A stretch of DNA of 64,000 bases from Coccinella septempunctata (lineage: Eukaryota; Arthropoda; Insecta; Coleoptera; Coccinellidae): NCBI RefSeq assembly GCF_907165205.1, contig NC_058191.1, positions 16,432,501-16,496,500 on the forward strand, written 5' to 3'. A program made the position numbers and the translations under genes. Shown piece by piece: positions 20,255-32,404 of this stretch (within the stretch, counting starts at the first letter, position 1; every line of letters begins with the position of its first letter). The notes under the pieces are model-generated. The model saw nothing but the letters and a program-made list of their open reading frames with translations. It had not been told where the DNA came from and did not search any database.

Positions 20255-20968
20255 TATTTCAGTTTACTGAACATTCCTAGGAGTTTTTTCTCCATCTCTC
20301 TTTCAATTTTCTACATGATTTTGTTGAAAATTTTTTCAGTAAAAGTGTCTAAATCGTCGGCGGATTCAGAGACTTTTCTGTTTTCTTTTGTTTTGTCGAT
20401 CGTAGGTTTAGCTTGGGGCATTTTCGAGGTCTCCTTCTTCTGTACTGGTTTGGGTACTTCTTTTTTCTTGTCGTCTACTTTGGAGGGGGTGGGCTTCTTT
20501 TTCTCCTGGACTTTTAGAGGAATCGTGCTCTGCTGAGCCGATTTCTGGCCTGTTTCCCTCTTCCTTGTAACTAATTTGAATTCGCTACATCCTTTGTAGC
20601 TTGCTGGATGGCCTTCTTCGCCGCACAGAACGCATGTGGCATTTCTCTCCTCACCTTTTCTGGTAAGTTCGCAATCTTTTGTGCAATGATTGCCCAAACA
20701 TTTGACGCATCTGTATGGAAAAGAGCACTTGTTTTGGGCATGTCCGTACCTCTGACATCTGAAGCATTGGCTTGGATTTTCTGCCCTTCTTTTTGATTCC
20801 ACTACAATGCAGAGATTGTAGAGGCGTCTTATTTCGAAAATCTCCTTTCTCTGAGTTTTTACCAGGTATAAGGGTATAAACTTTTTGGTTTTATTGGATG
20901 TCATTCTGGACACCTCGGCGTCATGGATTCCTTGGACATTTAGATCATTTTTTATTAAATCTATTTCA
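20254..20968 (-). pseudogene. LINE-2 copy b ORF1, C-terminal part with nonsense codon
   Basis: Encodes the end of the central domain (EVSRMTSNKTKKFIPLYLV), three knuckles CFRCQRYGHAQNKC, CVKCLGNHCTKDC and CVLCGEEGHPASYKGC, a lysine/proline-rich region and the C-terminal helix. TTG of FNKIMLKIERE is TAG at 20311-20313, removing about 19 residues. The native stop would overlap the ORF2 ATG at 20254 as TAATG. The N-terminal ~half is absent because of 5' truncation. Confidence 0.9.
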
Positions 20969-21818
20969 GAGATGCACATGTTGAATTTCAGATCGATAGT
21001 TCTGATAGGAATTGAGATTTCAGTGGTCGATTCGACAAAATATCATTACAATTCCCAAGGAACTATTGGATCAATTCGAACCAAATCCCGAAACTGTACA
21101 CAGTTTTCGAATTAAGATGCACATGTTGAATTTCAGTTCGATAGTTCAGATAGGAATTGAGATTTCAGTGGTCAATTCGGCAAAGTATGATATCAATTCC
21201 TAAAAACTGTTGGATCAATTCGAACCAAATCTTGAAACTGCACATAGTTTTCGAATTGAGATGCACATGTTGAATTTCAGTTCGATAGTTCTGATAGGAA
21301 TTGAGATTTCAGTGGACGATTCGACATAGTATCATTCGAATTCCTTACGAACTATTGGATCAATTCGACCCAGATCTCGAAACTGTACACAGTTTTCGAA
21401 TTGAGATGCACATGTTGAATTTCAGTTCGATAGTTCAGATAGGAATTGAGATTTCAGTGGTCAATTCGGCAAAGTGTGATATCAATTCCTCGAAAACTGT
21501 TGGTTCAATTCGAACCAAATCTTGAAATTTCACACGGTTTTCGAATTGAGATGCACATGTTGAATTTCAGTTCGATAGTTCAGATAGGAATTGAGATTCC
21601 AGTGGTCAATTCGGCAAAGTGTGATATCAATTCCTCGAAAACTGTTGGTTCAATTCGAACCAAATCTTGAAATTCACACAGTTTTCGAATTGAGATGCAC
21701 ATGCTGAATTTCAGTTCGATAGTTCAGATAGGAATTGAGATTTCAGTGGTCAATTCGGCAAAGTGTGATATCTATTGCTCGAAATCTGTTGGATCAATTC
21801 GAACCAAATCTTGAAACT
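20969..21818 (+). repeat. 145-bp satellite, forward, about six monomers
   Basis: It begins AGATGCACATGTTG directly at the LINE-2 5' end and contains A and B type monomers with the same landmarks as 1-4307. It ends at CTTGAAACTA, where unrelated DNA starts. Confidence 0.95.
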
Positions 21819-22248
21819 AAAAGTTAACTGAATCTATAACAGAAGTCACCACGTTAGAAAGCGAAAAATCGAAAATACTGAAGCGAAGTGAAAGAACTGA
21901 AGTAAAAGTCAAAAGTCGAAAAGTGACCGTCGCGGGGGAAAATTTGCTTTTATAGGCATATCCCCTCTCACGGTAAAAATCTGAAAATTCCAGAATGCGA
22001 CAAGAATGAAAAACGTCGTCAGCTCCGGTTTATCGCATATCAACAGATGAAAAACGTCGAAATCTTCAGCGGCCTGTAAGAAAAACAACGTGGAATACAG
22101 ATAAGCGGTTTTTTACATTCACTCTGCCTATCGGAATGAACGTACGGAATATTCGAGAATTAAAATATTTGCAAAGACGGAAATTTGAAACGAAAGAAAT
22201 GCACTAAGATGAACTCCAATTTTCCTCAGAAAACTGGACTTCATCACA
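21819..22248. other. Unique segment with a TATA box, unassigned
   Basis: 430 bases without satellite, LINE or composite sequence. On the minus strand TATAAAA (21948-21954) is followed by GCAAATTTTCCCCCGCGACGG, like a core promoter. The remainder is rich in GAAAG/GAAGT runs and has no long ORF. It is flanked by satellite on the left and by a composite-repeat satellite piece (TCAGATAGGAATTAAG) on the right. It could be a piece of another histone intergenic region, given the H1 remnants around it, or the 5' end of an unknown element. Neither can be shown. Confidence 0.5.
21948..21954 (-). promoter_or_regulatory. TATA box candidate
   Basis: TATAAAA on the minus strand inside CCTATAAAAGC. No open reading frame of note follows within the segment. 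Confidence 0.35.
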
Positions 22249-22729
22249 TCAGATAGGAATTAAGATTTCTGTGGTCAATTCTGCAAAGTGTGATATGAAT
22301 TTCTCAAAAACCGTTTGATCATTGGACCCAAATCTTGAAACTTCACATAGTTTTCGAATTGAGATGCACATGTTGAATTTCATATCGATAGTTCTGATAA
22401 GAATTGAGATTTCAGAGGTCAATTCGGCAAAGTGTGATATCAATTTCCCATAAACTGTTGGATCAATTCGAGCCAAATTTTGAAACTGTACATAGTTTTC
22501 GAATTGAGTTGCGTATTGAGATGCATGCGAAATCTATGTGCAGTTTCAAGATTTGGTTCGAATTGATCCAATAGTTCCTTAGGAATTGAAATGATATTTT
22601 GACGAATCGACTACTACTCCGGTTAGCGCATCCACCATTTCGGTTGGTGCAATAAAAGATATTTTTCGGAACGGTATCATTTTAATAATCGGTAATTTTT
22701 TTTCGGTAATTCTAATCCATTTTCACCTT

Positions 22730-23050
22730 CTACTTCGGTAGGGGCGGCAACGATGTGGGCGGCGACGGTTCTGACGGTGTTGGCGGTACGGCGGGCCTCA
22801 GTCGGAGGTCCGGCAGTATGGCCTCTGTCCTGCTAACTGGAGTTGCGGTCGGTCCTGAGGCAGTTCTGGCGGTCCCTGGTCCCCTATCTCTAACGCAACA
22901 CACCCTGGAAAGGACCCCCACACGGCCGCACCTGGAACAGAACTTCGTCCTTTCCCCTCGGCAGTCCACCCTGTGGTGGCCTTCATTGCCACACCGCCAG
23001 CAACTGTGGGGGCCTAACCCCAGGTAGAACTGAAGTCCACAGGTCCCCAC
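22730..23050 (-). pseudogene. Gag-like zinc-knuckle fragment, copy 5
   Basis: 106 open codons with CWRCGNEGHHRVDC and CSRCGRVGVLSRVC, then the proline-rich tail. No ATG. Confidence 0.8.
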
Positions 23051-23107
23051 GGTCCTTTCGAACTGAAATTCAACATGTGCATCTCAATTCGAAAACTGTG
23101 TACATAC

Positions 23108-23497
23108 ACCAGTGGCGGGCGTGGTTGCCTGTCGCACTTGAGACTCGGAGGCTGAAAATGACATTGTTTGACTTTAACACTTTGGAATTCTTCAAATAGT
23201 GGGACCGATATTAGCCAAGTTGACGGAAATTTTACGGGCGAATGGTTGGTAAATTATTGCTAAGGATTTGAAATTGAAAGTTTCCTGCGCAATTTCGAGG
23301 ATTTTAAAGTTTTTTATTTGTACCAATTATTGGGTTCATCATTGCATCGTATTTCGGACGAATGCGATATGGAAAATAGGCCGATATGTCATTTTTGACG
23401 GACCGAAACGATTCTTCCCAGACTTGCCGAAGTCGCTCTTGTCAAGGTTCATGGATATTCTTGTCATAAGTTATTATTCCGAAAGTTGAGTCTCCTT
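23108..23497 (-). pseudogene. Histone H1 5' remnant
   Basis: About 17 H1 codons and the full upstream block to the unit boundary, with the same CCAAT loss as in the other composite copies. Confidence 0.8.
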
Positions 23498-24460
23498 GAT
23501 CGAACAATTCATGATAAATAGAACTTATTCTTTTATTCATTGACCATCAAAATTCGATCCAAATCTCGAAACTCTACACAATTTTTGAACTGAGATATAC
23601 GTATTGAGTTTCATTCAGTTCGATAATTCAGATAGGAATTAAGATTTCTGTGGTCAATTCGGCAAAGTGTGATATGAATTTCTCAAAAACCGTTTGATCA
23701 TTTCGACCCAAATCTTAAAACATCACATAGTTTTCGAATTGTGATGCACATGTTGAATTTCATATCGATAGTTCTGATAAGAATTGAGATTTCAGAGGTC
23801 AATTCGGCAAAGTGTGATATCAATTTCCCATAAACTGTTGGATCAATTCGAGCCAAATTTTGAAACTGTACATAGTTTTCGAATTGAGTTGCGTATTGAG
23901 ATGCATGCGAAAACTATGTGCAGTTTCAAGATTTGGTTCGAATTGATCCAATAGTTCCTTAGGAATTGAAATGATATTTTGACGAATCCACTACTACTCC
24001 GGTTAGCGCATCCACCATTTCGGTTGGTGCAATAAAAGATATTTTTCGGAACGGTATCATTTTAATAATCGGTAATTTTTTTTTCGGTAATTCTAAGCCA
24101 TTTTCACCTTCTACTTCGGTAGGGGCGGCAACGATGTGGGCGGCGACGGTTCTGACGGTGTTGGCGGTACGGCGGGCCTCAGTCGGGAGTCCGGCAGTAT
24201 GGCCTCTGTCCTGCTCCCTGGAGTTGCGGTCGGTCCTGAGGCAGTTCTGGCGGTCCCTGGTCCCCTATCTCTAACGCAACACACCCTGGAAAGGACCCCC
24301 ACATGGCCGCACCTGGAACAGAACTTCGTCCTTTCCCCTCGGCATTCCTCCCTGTGGTGGCCTTCATTGCCACACCGCCAGCAACTGTGGGGGCCTAACC
24401 CCAGGTAGAACTGAAGTCCACAGGTCCCCACGGTCCTTTCGAACTGAAATTCAACATGTG
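23498..24460 (+). repeat. Composite repeat unit, right end missing
   Basis: Boundary, satellite, head-to-head junction, shoulder and gag-like fragment (24111-24431) are present. After CCCACGGTCCTTTCGAACTG the sequence continues into ordinary reverse satellite instead of the H1-derived piece. Confidence 0.88.
24111..24431 (-). pseudogene. Gag-like zinc-knuckle fragment, copy 6
   Basis: 106 open codons with CWRCGNEGHHREEC and CSRCGHVGVLSRVC. Otherwise the same as the other copies. Confidence 0.8.
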
Positions 24461-24686
24461 CATCTCAATCCGAAAACTATGTTCAGTTTCAAGATTTGGT
24501 TCGAATTGATAAAACAGTTTTCGAGGAATTGATATCACACTTTGCCGAATTGACCACTGAAATCTCAATTCCTATCAGAACTATCGAACTGAAATTCACC
24601 ATGTGCATCTCAATTCGAAAACTGTGTACAGTTTCGAGATTTTTGTCGAATTGATTCAATAGTTCCTTAGGAATTGAAATGATGCT
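24461..24686 (-). repeat. 145-bp satellite, reverse, about 1.5 monomers
   Basis: Reverse-complement landmarks (CACTTTGCCGAATTGACC, CTCAATTCCTATCAGAAC) fill the gap between the composite unit and the DNA 3' of H1 pseudogene 1. Confidence 0.92.
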
Positions 24687-24745
24687 ATGTCGTGTTCGAT
24701 GAAAACATCTTGTCTGACATCGTATCTCTAGCGAGCGAAAATCTA
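24687..24745 (+). pseudogene. Tail of a small ORF converging on H1 (short copy)
   Basis: Plus-strand codons for VFDENILSDIVSLASENL and a stop match the last residues of the longer ORF at 54893-55093. Only the end is present here, joined to satellite. See that entry for a possible identity. Confidence 0.4.
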
Positions 24746-24775
24746 TAAAAGTAATATTTGATAGAAAATTCTAGA

Positions 24776-24791
24776 GGCCCTGAAAAGGACC
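24776..24791 (-). terminator. Histone mRNA 3' stem-loop of H1 pseudogene 1
   Basis: On the minus strand GGTCCTTTTCAGGGCC gives a 6-bp stem (one U-G pair) with a UUUC loop, matching the replication-dependent histone mRNA stem-loop recognised by SLBP. It lies about 38 bases after the H1 stop codon. Confidence 0.85.
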
Positions 24792-24828
24792 GGATTTAAA
24801 TTTTTTTCCTTCCAAAATTATATACGTT

Positions 24829-25485
24829 TTACGTTTGCTTTTTGGGAGACGTTACTTTCTTCGGAGCCGTTACTGATTTGACCGTTTTTGGTTTCGGTGC
24901 TTTGGACTTCTTCGTCGGCTTTTTGTTTGCCTTCTTAGCTTTCGAGGGAGATTTCGTTAATTTTGGCTTCTTTTCTGTTGCAATTGCCGCTCTCTTTTCC
25001 GACCTACTCACTAGATAGATGTAGACCTGGCAGGTGATGTGTTCTTCTTGTCGGCTGCCATTGTAGGTGATGCATTCTTATTTGCTCCATCGGCCGACTA
25101 GAACAATTTTTTCGCAAATTTCTTCGACGCGTTTGTTGTAGAAACGCCTGCGGCCAATTTGAAAGAGCCAGACGCTTCTTTTCCTTTGGTCTGAATCAAG
25201 GAACCGGACTATACAGCGGTCTTTTCTTATGAACGGTGCAAGTTTTTCAGAATCGACCTTGTAATTCGAACCGATGTATTTCTTGAAAGCATGCAACGAG
25301 GATCCGCTCCTTTCTTTCAATCCTTTGATGGCACGATTAACCATATCGGAAGTTGGGGGATGGCTGGGTTTGACATGTTTTGACCTTGCTGAGGTTTTTT
25401 TCTCAGCTTTTTTCAGCGTCTTACCAACAGCAGTGGCGGGCGTAGTTGCCTGTCGCATTTCAGACTCGGAAGTTGAAAATGACAT
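24829..25485 (-). pseudogene. Histone H1 pseudogene 1 (multiple lesions)
   Basis: Linker histone: it would bind the nucleosome dyad and linker DNA. The N-terminus is MSFSTSESEMRQATTPAT, followed by a basic stretch and the winged-helix start SHPPTSDMVNRAIKGLKERS, then KKYIGSNYKVDSEKLAPF. An 8-base deletion after FIRK (near 25223; the other copy has KYLKTAVQSG) shifts the frame. Further changes include a stop in place of Gln (VQSG), a 9-base insertion, stops in KLVKSADG, and a small insertion near 25012. The lysine-rich C-terminal tail (KAKKANKKPTKKSKAPKPK) is readable at 25011-24829. It is clearly inactivated. The histone 3' stem-loop is kept. Confidence 0.93.
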
Positions 25486-25840
25486 TGTTTAACCTTTACA
25501 CCTTAGATTTCTTCTGATAGTGGTACCGATATTAGCGAAGTTGACGGAAATTTGACGGGCGATTGGTTGGTAAATTATTGCTAAGGACTTGAAATTGCAA
25601 GTTTCCTGCGCAATCTCGAGGAATTTAGAATTTTTTATTTGTACCAATTATTGGGTTCATCATTGCATCGTATTTCGGACGAATGCGATATGGAAAAAAA
25701 GACGATATGTCATTTTTGACGGACCGAAACTATTCTTCCCAGACTTGCGAAAGTCGCTCTTGTCAAGGTTCCCGGATATTCTTATCATTAGTTATTATTT
25801 CGAAATTTGAGTCTCCTTGGTCGAACAATTCATGATGAAT
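25486..25840 (-). promoter_or_regulatory. H1 pseudogene 1 upstream region
   Basis: Upstream DNA shared with H1 pseudogene 2 and with every composite repeat. A reverse CCAAT (ATTGG in GGGCGATTGGTTGG) lies about 80 bases before the ATG. No TATA box is evident. The ORFs that can be read here on the plus strand have no ATG and look accidental. Confidence 0.55.
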
Positions 25841-26104
25841 ACAAGTTTTTCTTTTATTGATTGACCATCAAAATTCGATCCAAATCTCGAAACTGTACAC
25901 AATTTTTGAACTGGGATATACGTATTGAGTTTCATTCAATTCGATAATTCAGATAGGAATTGAGATTTCTGTGGTCAATTCGGCAAAGTGTGAAATCAAT
26001 TTCACAAAAATTGTTGGATCAATTCGAGCCAAATCTTGAAACTGTAGATAGTTTTCGAATTGAGATGCATATGTTGAATTTCAGTTCGTTGCTTCTGACA
26101 GAAA
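25841..26104 (+). repeat. Satellite-like monomers downstream of the H1 upstream block
   Basis: About two divergent forward monomers, starting at the TTATTGATTGACCATC boundary and ending with an unusual GTTGCTTCTGACAGAAAGGG that also occurs at 56410-56430. Orientation flips at about 26105. Confidence 0.9.
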
Positions 26105-29100
26105 GGGAGAAACTGAGTACAGTTTCGGGATTTGGGTCGAATTGATCCAATAGTTCCTTGGGAATTGAAATGATATTTTGTCGAATCGGCCACTGAAATC
26201 TCAATTCCTATCAGAACTATCGAACTGAAACTCAACATGTGCATCTCAATTCGAAAACCATGTGCTGTTTCGAGATTTGGTTCGAATTGATCCAACAGTT
26301 TTCGAGGAATTGATATCACACTTTGCCGAATTGACCACTGAAACCTCAATTCCTATCTGAATTATCGAACTGAAATTCAACAGGTGCATCTCAATCCGAA
26401 AACTATGTGCAGTTTCGGGATTTGGGTCGAATTGATCCAATAGTTCCTTGGGAATTGAAATAATATTTTGTCGATCGACCACTGAAATCTCAATTCCTAT
26501 CAGAACTATCGAACTGAAATTCAACATGTGCATCTCATTTCGAAAACTGTGTACAGTTCCGAGATTGTGGTCGAATTGATCCAATAGTTCCTTAGGAATT
26601 GAAATGATAATATGTCGAATCGACCACTGAAATCTCAATTCCTATCTGAACTAACGAACTGAAATTCAACATGTGCATCTCAATTCGAAAACTGAGTACA
26701 GTTTCGGGATTTGGGTCGAATTGATCCAACAGTTTTTGAGGAATTGATATCACACTTTGTTGAAAAGGCCACTGAAATCTCGATTCCTATCTGAACTATC
26801 GAACTGAAATTCAACAGGTGCATCTCAATCCGAAAACGATGTGCAGTTTCAAGATTTGGGTCGAATTGATCCAACAGTGTTTGAGGAATTGATATCACAC
26901 TTTGCCGAATAGACCACTGAAATCTCAATTCCTATCAGAACTATCGAACTGAAATTCAACATTTGCATCTCATTTCGAAAACTGTGTACAGTTTCGAGAT
27001 TTTGGTCGAATTGATCCAATAGTTCCTTAGGAATTGAAATGATAATATGTCGAATCGACCAGTGAAATCTCAATTCCTATCAGAACTATCGAACTGAAAT
27101 TCAACATGTGCATCTCAATTCGAAAACTATGTGCAGTTTCAAGATTTGGTTCGAATTGATCCAACAGTTTTTAGGAATTGATATCACACTTTGCCGAATT
27201 GACCACTGAAATCTCAATTCCTATATGAACTATCGAACTGAAATTCAACATGTGCATCTCAATTCGAAAACTGAGTACAGTTTCGGGATTTGGGTCGAAT
27301 TGATCCAATAGTTCCTTGGGAGTTGAAATGATATTTTGTCGAATCGACCACTGAAATCTCAATTCCTATCTGAACTATCGAACTGAATTTCAACATGTGC
27401 ATCTCAATCCGAAAACTGTGTGAAATTTCAAGATTTGGTTCGAATTGAATCAACAGTTTTTGAGGAATTGATATCACACTTTGCCGAAAAAACCACCGAA
27501 ATCTCGATTCCTATCTGAACTATCGAACTGAAATTCAACATGTGCATCTCAATCCGAAAACTATATGCAGTTTCAAGATTTGGTTCGAATTGATCCAACA
27601 GTTTTCGAGGAATTGATATCACAGTTTGCCGAATTGACCACTGAAATCTCAATTCCTATCTGAACTATCGAACTGAAATTCAACAGGTGCATCTCAATAC
27701 GAAAACTATGTGCAGTTTCAAGATTTGGTTCGAATTGTTCCAACAGTTTTTAGGAATTGATATCACACTTTGCCCAATTGACCACTGAAATCTCAATTCC
27801 TATCTGAACTATCGAACTGAAAGTCAACATGTGCATCTCAATTCGAAAACTGAGTACAGTTTCGGGATTTGGGTCGAATTGATCCAATAGTTCCTTGGGA
27901 ATTGAAATGATATTTTGTCGAATCGACCACTGAAATCTCAATTCCTATCAGAACTATCGAACTGAAATTCAACATGTGCATCTCAATTCGAAAACTATGT
28001 GCAGTTTCAAGATTTGGTTCGAATTGTTCCAACAGTTTTTAGGAATTGATATCACACTTTGCCCAATTGACCACTGAAATCTCAATTCCTATCTGAACTA
28101 TCGAACTGAAATTCAACTGCATCTCAATTCGAAAACTGAGTACAGTTTCGGGATTTGGGTCGAATTGATCCAATAGTTCCTTGGGAATTGAAATGATATT
28201 TTGTCGAATCGACCACTGAAATCTCAATTCCTATCAGAACTATCGAACTGAAATTCAACATGTGCATCTCAATCCGAAAACTATGTGCAGTTTCAAGATT
28301 TGGTTCGAATTGATCCAACAGTTTTCGAGGAATTGATATCAGACTTTGCCGAATTGACCACTGAAATCTCAATTCCTATCTGAACTATCGAACTGAATTT
28401 CAACATGTGCATCTCAATTCGAAAACTGTGTGAAATTTCAAGATTTGGTTCGAATTGAACCAACAGTTTTTGAGGAATTGATCTCACACTCTGCCGAAAA
28501 GACCACCGAAATCTCGATTCCTATCTGAACTATCGAACTGAAATTCAACTGCATCTCAATTCGAAAACTGAGTACAGTTTCGGGATTTGGGTCGAATTGA
28601 TCCAATAGTTCCTTGGGAATTGAAATGATATTTTGTCGAATCGACCACTGAAATCTCAATTCCTATCAGAACTATCGAACTGAAATTCAACATGTGCATC
28701 TCAATTCGAAAACTATGTGCAGTTTCAAGATTTGGTTCGAATTGTTCCAACAGTTTTTAGGAATTGATATCACACTTTGCCCAATTGACCACTGAAATCT
28801 TAATTCCTATCTGAACTATCGAACTGAAATTCAACTGCATCTCAATTCGAAAACTGAGTACAGTTTCGGGATTTGGGTCGAATTGATCCAATAGTTCCTT
28901 GGGAATTGAAATGATATTTTGTCGAATCGACCACTGAAATCTCAATTCCTATCAGAACTATCGAACTGAAATTCAACATGTGCATCTCAATCCGAAAACT
29001 ATGTGCAGTTTCAAGATTTGGTTCGAATTGATCCAACAGTTTTCGAGGAATTGATATCAGACTTTGCCGAATTGACCACTGAAATCTCAATTCCTATCTG

Positions 29101-30700
29101 AACTATCGAACTGAATTTCAACATGTGCATCACAATTTGAAAAGTATGTGCAGTTTCAAGATTTGGTTCGAATTGATATAACAGTTTTCGAAGAATCGAT
29201 ATCACACTTTGCCGAATTGAATACTGAAATCTCAATTCCTATCTGAACTATCGAACTGAAATTCAAAATGTGCATCTCAATTCGAAAACTGTGTACAGTT
29301 TCAAGATTTGGTTCGAATTGATCCAATAGTTCCTTAGGAATTGAAATGATACTTTGTCGAATAGACCACTGAATCCTCAATTCCTATCAGAATTATCGAA
29401 CTGAAATTCAACATGTGCATCTCAATTCGAAAAGTAGGTGCAGTTTCAAGATTTGGTTCGAATTGATCAAAAAGTTTTTGAGGAATTGATATCTCACTTT
29501 GACGAATAGACCACTGAAAGCTCAATTCCTATCAGAACTATCGAACTGAAATTCAACATGTGCATCTCAATTCGAAAACTGTGTACAGTTTCGAGATTTT
29601 GGTTGAATTGATCCAATAGTTCCTTAGGAATTGATATCACACTTTGCCGAATTGACCACTGAAATCTCAATTCCTATCTGAACTATCGAACTGAAATTCA
29701 ACATGTGCGTCTCAATTCGAAAACTATGTGCACTTTCAAGATTTGGTTCGAATTGATCCAATAGTTCCTTAGGAATTGATATCACACTTTGCCGAATTGA
29801 CCACTGAATTCTCAATTCCTATGTGAAATATCGAACTGAACTTCAACATGTGCATCTCAATTTGAAAAGTATGTGCAGTTTCAAGATTTGGTTCGAATTG
29901 ATCCAACAGTTTTTTAGGAATTGATTTCACACTTCGACGAATAGACAACTGAAATCTCAATTCCTATCAGAACTATCGAACTGAAATTCAACATGTGTAT
30001 CTCAATTTGAAAAGTATGTGCAGTTTCAAGATTTGGTTCGAATTGATCCAACAGTTTTCTAGGAATTGATATCACACTTTGCCGAATTGACCACTGAAAT
30101 CTCAATTCCTATATGAACTATCCAACTGAAAATCAACATGTTTATCTCAATTCGAAAACTGTGTACAGTTTCGTGATTTGGTTCGAATTGATCCAATATT
30201 TCCTTAGGAATTGAAATGATACAATGTCGAATCGACCACTGAAATCTCAATTCCTATCAGAACTATCGAACTGAAATTCAACATGTGCATCTCAATTCGA
30301 AAACTATGTGCAGTTTCAAGATTTGGTTCGAATTGATCCAACAGTTTTTAAGAATTGATATTACACTTTGCCGAATTGACCACTGAAATCTCAATTCCTA
30401 TCTGAACTATCGAACTGAAATTCAACATGTTCATCTCAATTCGAAAACTATGTGCAGTTTCAAGATTTGGTTCGAATTGATCCAACAATTTTCGAGGAAT
30501 TGATATCAAACTTTGCCGAATTGACCACTGAAATCTCAATTCCTATCTGAACTATCGAACTGAAATTTAACATGTGCATCTCAATTTGAAAACTGTGTAC
30601 AGTTTCGGGATTTGTGTCGAATTGATCCAATAGTTCCTTAGGAATTGAAATGATATTTTGTCGAATCGACCACTGAAATCTCATTTCCTATCTGAACTAT
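26105..30700 (-). repeat. 145-bp satellite array, reverse orientation
   Basis: About 32 monomers in reverse. Two ~718-bp blocks follow each other nearly identically (27838-28555 and 28556-29273, offset 718), including a distinctive 4-base loss (CAACTGCATC for CAACATGTGCATC) at about 28116, 28549 and 28831. Monomers right of 29200 are more divergent. From 29698 on, the DNA is duplicated at 44198. Confidence 0.96.
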
Positions 30701-31206
30701 CGAACTGAAATTCAACATGTGCATCTCAATTCGAAAACTATGTGAAGTTTCAAGATTTGGGTCGAAATGATCAAACGGTTTTCGAGAAATTCATATCACA
30801 CTTTGCAGAATTGACCACAGAAATCTTAATTCCTATCTGAATTATCGAACTGAATGAAACTCAATACGTATATCTCAGTTCAAAAATTGTGTAGAGTTTC
30901 GAGATTTGGATCGAATTTTGATGGTCAATGAATAAAAGAATAAGTTCTATTTATCATGAATTGTTCGATCAAGGAGATTCAACTTTCGGAATAATAACTT
31001 ATGACAAGAATATCCATGAACCTTGACAAGAGCGACTTCGGCAAGTCTGGGAAGAATCGTTTCGGTCCGTCAAAAATGACATATCGGCCTATTTTCCATA
31101 TCGCATTCGTCCGAAATACGATGCAATGATGAACCCAATAATTGGTACAAATAAAAAACTTTAAAATCCTCGAGATTGCGCAGGAAACTTTCAATTTCAA
31201 GTCCTA
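30701..31206 (+). repeat. Composite-repeat piece: boundary and distal H1 upstream block
   Basis: Divergent satellite, the boundary motif in reverse (CATGAATTGTTCGATC, 30955-30970) and about 235 bases of H1-upstream sequence reading toward +. It breaks off at TTTCAAGTCC/TAACTG before the proximal promoter and ATG. The same break occurs at 45706 and, inverted, at 42581. Confidence 0.85.
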
Positions 31207-32404
31207 ACTGAAATCCCATTTCCTATCTGAACTATCGAACTGAAATTCAACATGTGCATCTCAATTCGAAAACTATGTGCAGTTTCGAGATTTGGTTCGA
31301 ATTGATCCAACAGTTTTTAGGAATTGATATCACACTTTGCCGAATCGACCAGTGAATTTATCCTCATGATCCAACAGTTTTTGAGGAATTGATTTCACAC
31401 TTTGCCGAATTGACCACTGAAATCTCGATTCCTATCTGAACTATCGAACTGAAATTCAACATGTTTATCTCAATTCGAAAACTGTGTACAGTTTCGGGAT
31501 TTGGGTCGAATTGATCCAATAGTTCCTTAGGAATTGAAATGATATTTTTTCGAATCGACTACTGAAATATCCATTCCTATCAGAACTATCGATCTGAAAT
31601 TCAACATGTGCATCTCTATTCGAAAACTATGTGCAGTTTCAAGATTCGGTTCGAATTGATCCAACAGTTTTCAAGGAATTGATATCACACTTTGCCGAAT
31701 TGATCACTGAAATCTCAATTCCTATCTGAACTATCGAACTGTTATTCGACATGTGCATCTCAATTCAAAAACTGTGTACAGTTTCGAGATTTGGGTCGAA
31801 TGGATCCAATAGTTCCTTAGGAATTGACATCATACTTTAACGAATCGACCACTGAAATCTCATTTCCTATCTGAACTATCGAACTGAAATTCAACATGTG
31901 CATCTCAATTCGAAAACTATGTGCAGTTTCAAGATTTGGGTCAAATTGATCCAATAGTTCCTTAGGAATTGAAATGATACTTTGTCGAATCGACTACTGA
32001 AATCTCAATTCCTATCAGAACTATCGAACTGAAATTCAACATGTGTATCTCAATTTGAAAAGTATGTGCAGTTTCAAGATTTGGTTCGAATTGATCCAAC
32101 AGTTTTCTAGGAATTGATATCACACTTTGCCGAATTGACCACTGAAATCTCAATTCCTATCTGAACTATCGAACTGAAATTCAACATGTGCATCTAAATT
32201 CGAAAACTATGTGCAGTTCCAAGATTTGGTTCGAATTGATCCAACAGTTTTCGAGGAATTGATATCACACTTTGACGAATTGACCACTGAAATCTCAATT
32301 CCTATCAGAACTATCGAACTGAAATTCAACATGTATATCTCAATTCGAAAAGTATGTGCAGTTTCAAGATTTGGTTCTAATTGATCCAACAGTTTTCGAG
32401 GAAT
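31207..32404 (-). repeat. 145-bp satellite, reverse
   Basis: About eight reverse monomers. One is internally deleted near 31358-31372 (CCAGTGAATTTATCCTCATG). It ends at GTTTTCGAGGAAT, where a forward composite boundary (AGAACTTAATCTTTTATTC) begins. Confidence 0.94.

Larger units (their letters stand above)
17260..20968 (-). mobile_element. LINE-2 copy b, Jockey-type, 5'-truncated
   Basis: The minus strand carries most of ORF1 (from EIDLIKNDLNVQG), all of ORF2, the 3' UTR and poly(A) (T's at about 17260-17275). The 5' end joins satellite at 20968/20969 (CTATTTC/AGAGATGCAC). No target duplication is seen: the left flank is composite repeat ending GTTTGACCTT and the right flank is satellite. 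So either the far flank was replaced by recombination or a deletion accompanied insertion. Confidence 0.92.
22249..23497 (+). repeat. Composite repeat unit, left end replaced
   Basis: Begins in the satellite part (TCAGATAGGAATTAAG), then the head-to-head satellite junction (about 22455-22570), shoulder (22610-22710), gag-like fragment (22730-23050) and H1-derived piece (23108-23497). Confidence 0.88.

Noticed and set aside
23268..23489. 73-residue ORF in the H1-upstream block (KLKVSCAISRILKFFIC...), repeated about ten times
   Set aside because: It starts at TTG, runs antisense to the H1 upstream region and is copied only as part of the composite repeat. No ATG and no known domain.
24829..25485. 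Active histone H1 gene
   Set aside because: An 8-base deletion in the globular domain and several further stops and indels exclude a working product.
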